47,318 bases of DNA from CAZYBG01 sp964645155. GTDB lineage: Bacteria > Pseudomonadota > Alphaproteobacteria > Rhodobacterales > Rhodobacteraceae. The translations under genes were made by a program, and so were the position numbers. The stretch lies in assembly GCA_964645155.1 (NCBI GenBank), contig CAZYBG010000017.1, positions 1-47,318 on the forward strand, in the 5' to 3' direction. A model generated the notes under the pieces. It saw only the letters and a list, made by a program, of their open reading frames with translations. It ran no database searches and was not told where the DNA came from. Shown here one piece after another: positions 41,749 through 47,318 of the stretch. The stretch's first letter is position 1; each line of letters opens with the position of its first letter.

Positions 41749-42234
41749 TCAGCGTGACACGGGTGTCAGGCGGGGTGCGCCGGGGGGTGTGGCGGTGAAG
41801 CGGGGATCCACGGTGAACGGGTCCTGCGATATCACCCGCACCTCGGCCATGGCAGGATGTGCGGGGTTCAACAGGATGTTGGCCTCTTGCGGGACCACGC
41901 GGCTGGGCACCGACAGCGCAAGCGACCCGCCCCCCTGCGCCCAGGCATCGCCCGCAGCCCGGGATGCGGTCTCTGCCAGGTCCGCGTCCTGCGGCCCGGG
42001 GATCACGGCATTGTCGGGGAGGTCGAGACAGACCGCCACCAGCCCTGGCATCCCGCCCGGTCGCCCGAGCGATGGCAGCAGGTGCACCAGAACCTCGCAC
42101 AGCGACAGGGACAGCGATGCCGAGGCATAGACCATCGCCACGCCGGGGCTGTTCCATCGCCCGCCCCACAGACGCGCGCCTTCGCCGTCCAGTCCGGGCG
42201 CATGGCGCGCCTGCGTCAGCCGCCAGACCTTCAT
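41749..42234 (-). CDS. RES-domain toxin
   Basis: A 161-residue RES-domain protein. It begins MKVWRLTQARHAPGLDGEGA, then GGRWNSPGVAMVYASASLSL with the motif Arg, and LCEVLVHLLPSLG with the conserved Glu. NILLNPAHPAMAEVRVI closes the fold. RES toxins such as MbcT degrade NAD+ by phosphorolysis and stop growth. It lies 15 bases after its antitoxin gene in the usual antitoxin-toxin order. All the motif residues I know are present, so it is likely active. Confidence 0.88.
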   Translation of the reverse strand: MKVWRLTQARHAPGLDGEGARLWGGRWNSPGVAMVYASASLSLSLCEVLVHLLPSLGRPGGMPGLVAVCLDLPDNAVIPGPQDADLAETASRAAGDAWAQGGGSLALSVPSRVVPQEANILLNPAHPAMAEVRVISQDPFTVDPRFTATPPGAPRLTPVSR

Positions 42235-42249
42235 TCGGGGTCGGGCACG

Positions 42250-42657
42250 CTAGCTGTAGACCCCGTGGGCGATGCGGCCGAGCACCGCCTCGACCTCGCG
42301 CGCGCCGGCATCGAGATGGGCCAGGTCCATGGGCACGCGCCCGCCCAGCGAAGGGTTGGGCGCCCGCAACCAATGGTCAGCGTTGGCGTCATCGTCGAAG
42401 CAGTCGCGCGCCGCCGCGACCATCCGCAACAGGCGGGCGATGGCATCGGCTTCCTCGGGCTTCAGGGAATCGCCGCCCGCGATCCGACGTTGCAGCGTGC
42501 GGTCGGGGATCACCCGGCGGATGTCGGCGCGGGTCAGCCCATGTGCCACCAACCCGGGGACCGAGGCCGCGGGGATGCCGCGTTCGATGTCGGTGTAGTG
42601 AAACACAGGGGGGTCTTCGAGTTTTCGGGCCAGCGCGACCATCGGTGCCTCCGCCAT
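42250..42657 (-). CDS. Xre/MbcA/ParS-type antitoxin
   Basis: A 135-residue antitoxin. An N-terminal helical DNA-binding part (about residues 30-75, VPGLVAHGLTRADIRRVIPD) is followed by the DUF2384 toxin-binding region. That region contains LKPEEADAIARLLRMVAAAR, PNPSLGGRVPMDLAHLDAGA and EVEAVLGRIAHGVYS. This C-terminus is diagnostic for partners of RES toxins. It should neutralise the toxin and repress the operon. Confidence 0.88.
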   Translation of the reverse strand: MAEAPMVALARKLEDPPVFHYTDIERGIPAASVPGLVAHGLTRADIRRVIPDRTLQRRIAGGDSLKPEEADAIARLLRMVAAARDCFDDDANADHWLRAPNPSLGGRVPMDLAHLDAGAREVEAVLGRIAHGVYS

Positions 42658-42710
42658 TTGCCGCAGGATAGCACGGCAAATGGCGAAAGTCGATCCGCCC
42701 GCGGTCGCTG

Positions 42711-43499
42711 CTACAGATCGAAGGTCGCGAATACCGGCGCGTGGTCGCTTGGGCCGTCCCAGCCGCGCGCCGCGCGCAGGATGTGGCTGCCATGCGCGGC
42801 ACCGGCGATGTCGCGGCTGGCCCAGATATGGTCAAGCCTGCGTCCCTTGTCGGCGGCGTCCCAGTCCGGCGCGCGGTAGGACCACCAGCTGTAGAGCAGC
42901 CCGTCGGGGATGTCGGCGCGGGTTACGTCCACCCAGCCGCCCGCCTCTTGCGCGTCGGTCAGGAGGGTGGTTTCCACCGGCGTGTGGCTGACGATCTTCA
43001 ACAGCGACTTGTGGTTCCACACATCATCTTCGCGCGGGGCGATGTTCAGGTCGCCCACCAGGATCGCACGCGCGGGCCGGTCGGCGCGGAAGCGGTCGCG
43101 CAGTTCGGCCACCCAGTCGAGCTTCTGCCCGAACTTGTCGTTCACCGTGCGGTCCGGGATATCGCCCCCCGCGGGGATGTAGCAGTTGTGGATCACCACG
43201 CCCGAATCCAGCCGTGCCGCCACATGCCGCGCGTGGCCCAGCCCCGCGAAGTCGATCGACCCGGCATCTTCCAGCGGCAGCTTCGACAGGATCGCGACCC
43301 CGTTGTAGCCCTTCTGCCCCCGCACCGCGAGGTGGCGGTAGCCAAGCGCGGCGAAACCCTCGGTCGGGAACTTTTCCACGGGCGTCTTGCATTCCTGCAG
43401 GCACAGGATGTCGGGCGCCTGTTCGGCAAGAAGCCGCGCCACCAGCCCTTCGCGCAGGCGGACCGAGTTGATGTTCCAGGTAGCAAGTGTGAAGGGCAT
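42711..43499 (-). CDS. xthA: Exodeoxyribonuclease III (AP endonuclease)
   Basis: A 262-residue exonuclease III family enzyme for base-excision repair. It begins MPFTLATWNINSVRLREGLV, with metal-binding Glu in LCLQECKTP, then the YNGVAILSK block, GDLNIAPREDDVWN near residue 150, and the catalytic end RLDHIWAS with PSDHAPVFATFDL. The start at 43499 gives the conserved N-terminus, and the long frame upstream overlaps the divergent transporter gene. Confidence 0.96.
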   Translation of the reverse strand: MPFTLATWNINSVRLREGLVARLLAEQAPDILCLQECKTPVEKFPTEGFAALGYRHLAVRGQKGYNGVAILSKLPLEDAGSIDFAGLGHARHVAARLDSGVVIHNCYIPAGGDIPDRTVNDKFGQKLDWVAELRDRFRADRPARAILVGDLNIAPREDDVWNHKSLLKIVSHTPVETTLLTDAQEAGGWVDVTRADIPDGLLYSWWSYRAPDWDAADKGRRLDHIWASRDIAGAAHGSHILRAARGWDGPSDHAPVFATFDL

Positions 43500-43616
43500 G
43501 AGCGGGCTCCGGCGATGGTGCGCCCGCCCCCATAGCCCGGATCGCCCGGCACCGGAACCGCATTGACACGACCGGACCCCGGCATAACGTGCGACCATCC
43601 GGCCGGAGCCCCCGAC

Positions 43617-44864
43617 ATGACAGCCCTTCTCGTGCGCAACCGCAACTATCGGCTGCTGTTCTCGGCATCGGCCGTCACCAACCTCGGCGATGGGATTGCG
43701 GCGGTGGCGTTGCCTTGGCTGGCAACCCTGTTCACCCGCGATCCGTTCCTGATCGGGATGGTGGCGATGGCCGGGCGGCTGCCGTGGTTCCTGTTCTCGC
43801 TGCCCGCCGGGGTCTGGATCGACCGCGCCGACCGGCAGGCACTGATGGTGCGGGCGGGTGCGGTGCGGGCGGGACTGATGCTGGCGGTCGTGGGGCTGAT
43901 CCTGACCCTGCCCGCGCTGCCGCTGGCCGAGGGCGCCGGGATGGGCCCGGTCCTGGCGCTGGCGGTGCTGGCGTTCCTTCTTGGCGCAGCCGAAGTGGTC
44001 GGCGACAATGCCGCCCAGACCGTATTGCCCGCGCTGGTCGCGCCGGACGAGCTGGAGCGCGCCAACGGCCAGATGTGGAGCGCCGAGCGCGTGGCGGGCG
44101 AATTCCTGGGACCGCCACTGGCCGGCGCGCTGATCGTGCTGGGGGTTTCGGTGCCCTTCGGGGTCGATGTCGGGCTGTTCGCGCTGGGCGCGGTGCTGCT
44201 CTGGGCCATGGTCATGCCCCCGCGGGCCCTGACCCCGCCGCCCGGCTGGCGCGCGGCCTTTGCCGAAGGCACGCGCTGGCTGCGTGGTCAGCCCGCACTT
44301 TTGCACCTGGCGATCATGCTGGGCTGCGTCAACGCGCTGGCCATGGCCAACCTCACGGTCCTCGTCCTGTTCGCGCAAGAGGTGCTGCATCTCGATGCCG
44401 TGGGCTATGGGCTGCTGCTGACCGCCGGTGCGGTCGGCGCGGTGCTGGGCGGGCTGGTGGCGCCACGGGTCACGACGCGGCTGGGCCTGAAGGGCAGCAT
44501 GGCGGCGGGGCTGGCGCTGTTCGGGACGGGATATCTGATAATTGCGTTGACCGCCTCGCCCTATGCTACCGGGGCGGCGCTGGGGCTGGAGGCCTTCGGC
44601 GCGATGATCTGGAACGTGGCCACCGTGTCCTGGCGCCAGCGGATCATCCCCACCGACATCCTGGGCCGGGTGAACAGCATCTATCGCTTCTTCGGCTGGG
44701 GCGCGATGCCATTTGGGGCATTGGCGGGGGGCACGCTGGTTTCCTGGGCAAGCGGCCCCCTGGGACTTGAGGCGGCGCTGCGACTTCCGTTCTGGACCGC
44801 GACGGCAGGCTGCGCCGTCCTGATCGCGGTGACGCTGACGCGATTCAACCCGGGTCCCGGCTGA
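43617..44864 (+). CDS. MFS transporter
   Basis: A 415-residue membrane protein with about 10-12 hydrophobic helices. It begins NRNYRLLFSASAVTNLGDGI, typical of the MFS_3 (enterobactin exporter/TetA-like) group. The loop between helices 2 and 3 reads LPAGVWIDRADRQALM, the MFS motif A variant. A second ATP-independent half follows, with the RIIPTDILGRVNSIYRFFGW block. The substrate cannot be told; drug or siderophore export is possible. It diverges from xthA. The ATG at 43617 follows GGAG. Confidence 0.85.
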   Translation: MTALLVRNRNYRLLFSASAVTNLGDGIAAVALPWLATLFTRDPFLIGMVAMAGRLPWFLFSLPAGVWIDRADRQALMVRAGAVRAGLMLAVVGLILTLPALPLAEGAGMGPVLALAVLAFLLGAAEVVGDNAAQTVLPALVAPDELERANGQMWSAERVAGEFLGPPLAGALIVLGVSVPFGVDVGLFALGAVLLWAMVMPPRALTPPPGWRAAFAEGTRWLRGQPALLHLAIMLGCVNALAMANLTVLVLFAQEVLHLDAVGYGLLLTAGAVGAVLGGLVAPRVTTRLGLKGSMAAGLALFGTGYLIIALTASPYATGAALGLEAFGAMIWNVATVSWRQRIIPTDILGRVNSIYRFFGWGAMPFGALAGGTLVSWASGPLGLEAALRLPFWTATAGCAVLIAVTLTRFNPGPG

Positions 44865-44885
44865 GATGCCGCCAGGCCTTCGCAG

Positions 44886-44914
44886 AAAAAAGGCCCGGGC
44901 GCAGGGCCCGGGCC
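44886..44914 (-). terminator. Intrinsic terminator for the response regulator gene
   Basis: A perfect 9-bp stem (GGCCCGGGC and GCCCGGGCC, loop GCAGG) is flanked by A6 on the plus strand, giving T6 on the minus strand. It lies 62 bases after the response regulator stop. It may also help end the convergent transporter message. Confidence 0.85.
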
Positions 44915-44975
44915 AGTCCAACAGGGAGGATGCAGTCAGATGACCCCCTGACTGCGCGGGGAACCTTGATGGGGA

Positions 44976-45662
44976 TCAGGCGACCAGCCGATATCCGCCC
45001 GACTCCGTAACCAATAGTCGCGCATTGGACGGATCGGGTTCAATCTTTTGACGAAGCCGGTAGATGTGGGTTTCAAGCGTGTGCGTGGTGACGCCGGCGT
45101 TGTAACCCCAGACCTCGTGCAAGAGGATGTCGCGCGGCACGACCTTTTCGGACGCGCGGTAGAGAAACTTCAGGATGTTCGTTTCCTTCTCGGTCAGGCG
45201 GATCTTCTTGTCGTCCTCGGTCAGCAGCATCTTCATCGCGGGCTTGAACGTGTAGGGACCCAGTTGGAAGATCGCGTCCTCGCTTTGCTCGTGGGTGCGC
45301 AGCTGCGCGCGCAGGCGGGCCAGCAGCACCGGGAACTTGAACGGCTTTGTCACATAATCGTTCGCGCCCGCATCAAGACCCAGGATCGTGTCGGCGTCGC
45401 TGTCGTGGCCGGTCAGCATGACGATGGGGCATTTCACCCCGTGCTTGCGCAGCACCTTGCACAACTCGCGGCCGTCGGTGTCGGGCAGGCCCACGTCGAG
45501 GATGACCAGATCGTACAACCCCTGCTTGACCTTCTCCATCGCGCCCGCGCCGGACCCGGCCTCGAACACGTCGAATTCCTCGGTCATCACCAGTTGTTCG
45601 GACAACGCCTCGCGCAGGTCGTCGTCGTCGTCCACAAGCAGGATCCTGCGCACATTCGCCAT
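44976..45662 (-). CDS. OmpR-family response regulator (CenR-like)
   Basis: A 228-residue two-component regulator. The receiver domain has the acidic pocket DDDDD at residues 11-15, phospho-acceptor Asp56 in VILDVGLPD, and the switch Lys in TKPFKF. The winged-helix domain has LTEKETNILKFLYRASEKVV and EVWGYNAGVTTHTLETHIYR then LVTESGGYRLVA. The sequence is close to what I recall of alphaproteobacterial CenR, which controls envelope genes, but I hold that name tentatively. No histidine kinase gene adjoins it. It ends at a strong terminator. Confidence 0.93.
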   Translation of the reverse strand: MANVRRILLVDDDDDLREALSEQLVMTEEFDVFEAGSGAGAMEKVKQGLYDLVILDVGLPDTDGRELCKVLRKHGVKCPIVMLTGHDSDADTILGLDAGANDYVTKPFKFPVLLARLRAQLRTHEQSEDAIFQLGPYTFKPAMKMLLTEDDKKIRLTEKETNILKFLYRASEKVVPRDILLHEVWGYNAGVTTHTLETHIYRLRQKIEPDPSNARLLVTESGGYRLVA

Positions 45663-45831
45663 GGTCGGCCTCCGTCCTTGCCTTGCCCGTACTCACTTGA
45701 GTGTGATCTTGGGCGTTCGTGCCCCGGTCTCAAGATTTGTGGCAGTGGGCTCACGCCGACGTGTCGCCGGGGCAGGGAATGTTTCACTTTTCCTTCCGGC
45801 GCGCTAAGCCTTCGGGTCTTGAGGTGCCGCC

Positions 45832-46956
45832 ATGATCCCCACGTCCCCCGCCGACCCCGCGCTTGCGCCCACCGTGACCGAGCGTCTGGCCCGCGCGCGC
45901 GCCGATCTGCGCATCGGGGTTCCCGTCGTCCTGGTGTCGGGCGATCGTGCCGCTTTGGTGCTGGCGGCCGAAACTGGCGGGGCGGACCGGCTGGCGGTGC
46001 TGCGAGCCATGGGGCCCGCGGTGCTGGCTGTCACCGCCCGGCGCGCGACGACGCTGAAGGCCCGCGCCTATGACGACGATCTGGCGCGAATCGTGTTGCC
46101 CCCCGATCTGTCCGGGACGGCGGCGGCGTCCTGGGTGCGCGCGGTGGCCGACCCGTCGGCCGACCTGGCCACGCCGCTGAAGGGCCCCCTGCGCAGCGAC
46201 CGGGACGGCGACGCGGGGCTGCACCGCGCGGCGATCCTGCTGGCGAAATCCGCGCGCCTGTTGCCGGCCGCCGTGGTGGTGCCGGTCACCGGCGGCCCGG
46301 CGCTGGCCGCAGCGGCGGGTCTGACGCTGGTCGATGCCGATGCCGCGGCCCCTGTGCTGGCCGCGCTGTCGCCGCTGCACGAGGTGTCCGCCGCCCGCGT
46401 GCCGATGGAACTGGCCGAGGCGGGCCGCCTGCACATCTTCCGCCCCGAGGATGGGGCCGAGGAGCATTACGCCGTGGAAATCGGCCGTCCCGACCGCGAG
46501 CGCCCGGTGCTGGCGCGGCTGCATTCGGCCTGCTTCACCGGCGATGTGCTGGGCAGCCTGAAATGCGATTGCGGCCCGCAGTTGCGTGCGGCCCTGTCCC
46601 AGATGGCGGCCGAAGGGGCGGGGGTGCTGCTGTACCTGAACCAGGAAGGCCGCGGCATTGGCCTTGCCAACAAGATGCGTGCCTATTTCCTGCAGGACCA
46701 GGGGTTCGACACGGTCGAGGCGAATCACCGCCTGGGATTCGAGGATGACGAGCGTGATTTCCGAATCGGGTCGGCGATCCTGCAGGGGATGGGGTTCACC
46801 CAGGTTCGGCTGATGACCAACAACCCCGCCAAGGTGGCGATGATGGATGCCTGCGGGCTGCGCGTGGTGGACCGGGTGGAGCTGAAGGTCGGGCGCAACC
46901 CGCTGAATTCGCGCTACCTCGACACCAAGGCGCTGAAGTCCGGCCATATCCTGTGA
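45832..46956 (+). CDS. ribA: RibA, GTP cyclohydrolase II with degenerate N-terminal domain
   Basis: A 374-residue protein. The C-terminal 200 residues are GTP cyclohydrolase II, which opens GTP in the first step of riboflavin synthesis. The zinc site is CFTGDVLGSLKCDCG, and YLNQEGRGIGLANKMRAYFL, EANHRLGFEDDERDF and LMTNNPAKVAMM follow. The N-terminal 170 residues align in position with the DHBP synthase (RibB) domain of bifunctional enzymes but lack its acidic catalytic motifs, so only cyclohydrolase activity is expected. It overlaps the next gene by four bases (GTGA). Confidence 0.93.
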   Translation: MIPTSPADPALAPTVTERLARARADLRIGVPVVLVSGDRAALVLAAETGGADRLAVLRAMGPAVLAVTARRATTLKARAYDDDLARIVLPPDLSGTAAASWVRAVADPSADLATPLKGPLRSDRDGDAGLHRAAILLAKSARLLPAAVVVPVTGGPALAAAAGLTLVDADAAAPVLAALSPLHEVSAARVPMELAEAGRLHIFRPEDGAEEHYAVEIGRPDRERPVLARLHSACFTGDVLGSLKCDCGPQLRAALSQMAAEGAGVLLYLNQEGRGIGLANKMRAYFLQDQGFDTVEANHRLGFEDDERDFRIGSAILQGMGFTQVRLMTNNPAKVAMMDACGLRVVDRVELKVGRNPLNSRYLDTKALKSGHIL

Positions 46957-47318
46957 ACGCGCGCGATATCGTCGTGACCGGCCGCACCGCACGGTTCCTG
47001 GGGCGGCGTTTTCCCGTGACCATCGGGCGGGGCGGCACGGTGCCGCCGGCACAGAAGCGCGAGGGCGACGGGGCCACGCCTGCGGGCACGCACCGCATTG
47101 TGGGGTGCCTCTGGCGGCCCGACCGTTTGCCCCGGCCCTGCGACTGGGCGGTGTCGATCCGGCCGGGCGAATTGTGGTGCGACGACCCGGGACACGAGGA
47201 CTACAACCTGATGGTCCGCGCGCCCTTTCCCGCCAGTGCGGAACACCTGCGCCGGGCTGATCCGCTGTATGACATCGTTCTGGTCACCGGCTGGAACTGG
47301 CCGCAGGCGGTGCGGGGG
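46953..47318 (+). CDS. L,D-transpeptidase (YkuD)-like protein, N-terminal part (cut by right edge)
   Basis: An open frame of 122 codons from a GTG at 46953 to the right edge. It starts MNARDIVVTGRTARFLGRRF. PVTIGRGGTVPPAQKREGDG and ATPAGTHRIVGCLWRPDRLP resemble the start of L-D-transpeptidase catalytic domains (YkuD/ErfK family without a signal peptide). The catalytic His and Cys region lies beyond the window. It overlaps ribA by four bases. Confidence 0.75.
   Translation, partial: MNARDIVVTGRTARFLGRRFPVTIGRGGTVPPAQKREGDGATPAGTHRIVGCLWRPDRLPRPCDWAVSIRPGELWCDDPGHEDYNLMVRAPFPASAEHLRRADPLYDIVLVTGWNWPQAVRG

Noticed and set aside
42711..44921. A single 700-plus-residue minus-strand protein
   Set aside because: Only the last 262 residues are exonuclease III; the upstream part is the reverse of the MFS transporter gene and has shadow composition.
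45696..45707. Inverted repeat ACTCA-N2-TGAGT upstream of the response regulator
   Set aside because: Only five bases per arm and no second copy; not enough to call an operator.

Overview
The window is very GC-rich, with tightly packed genes that often overlap by 1-4 bases (ATGA or TGATG) and several TTG and GTG starts. The flagellin-FlaF-FlbT set, the DUF1217 flagellar protein, MotE-like and PflI/DUF6468-like genes, CtrA-type TTAA-N7-TTAA boxes, a hemD-mic60-hemY cluster and a DUF2853 protein together point to an alphaproteobacterium of the order Rhodobacterales. This assignment is inferred from gene content and family knowledge.

Bases 1-31345 are a nearly continuous flagellar cluster. It holds a fliK-like gene cut by the left edge, flgJ (rod-binding part only), a flgN-like gene, flagellin, flaF, flbT and a DUF1217 gene. 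Next come fliI (minus) and the plus-strand run flgB-flgC-fliE-fliQ-flgF-flgG-flgA-flgH-fliL-like. The minus-strand export run is SLT transglycosylase-flhA-fliR-flhB-small helical protein. The minus-strand motor run is fliL-DUF6468-motE-like-motA followed by an 863-residue periplasmic protein. The plus run fliF-fliH-fliN-fliP follows, and the minus run motB-flgE-flgK-flgL-flgI ends the cluster. I do not see fliG, fliM, flgD, fliA or fliS here. Three strong (7 of 8) and two weaker (6 of 8) CtrA-like boxes lie in exactly the gaps where these runs start.

A tRNA-Thr(CGT) gene at 31440-31515 marks the boundary to chromosomal housekeeping genes. On the minus strand hemD, a Mic60/mitofilin homologue and hemY form a haem and membrane-architecture operon. 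On the plus strand tsaD, gpsA and an EVE-domain gene follow, and then a DUF2853 gene on the minus strand.

Bases 38556-40288 hold the most unusual locus. Two small exported PepSY-like proteins with extreme acidic tails (one with 48 consecutive aspartates) sit beside a membrane-anchored LuxR-type regulator, with a repeated 8-bp element 21 bp apart upstream.

From 40310 to the right edge are trpB, a RES/Xre toxin-antitoxin pair, xthA, an MFS transporter, an OmpR-family response regulator, ribA and the start of an L,D-transpeptidase-like gene. No insertion sequence, CRISPR array or prophage gene was seen.
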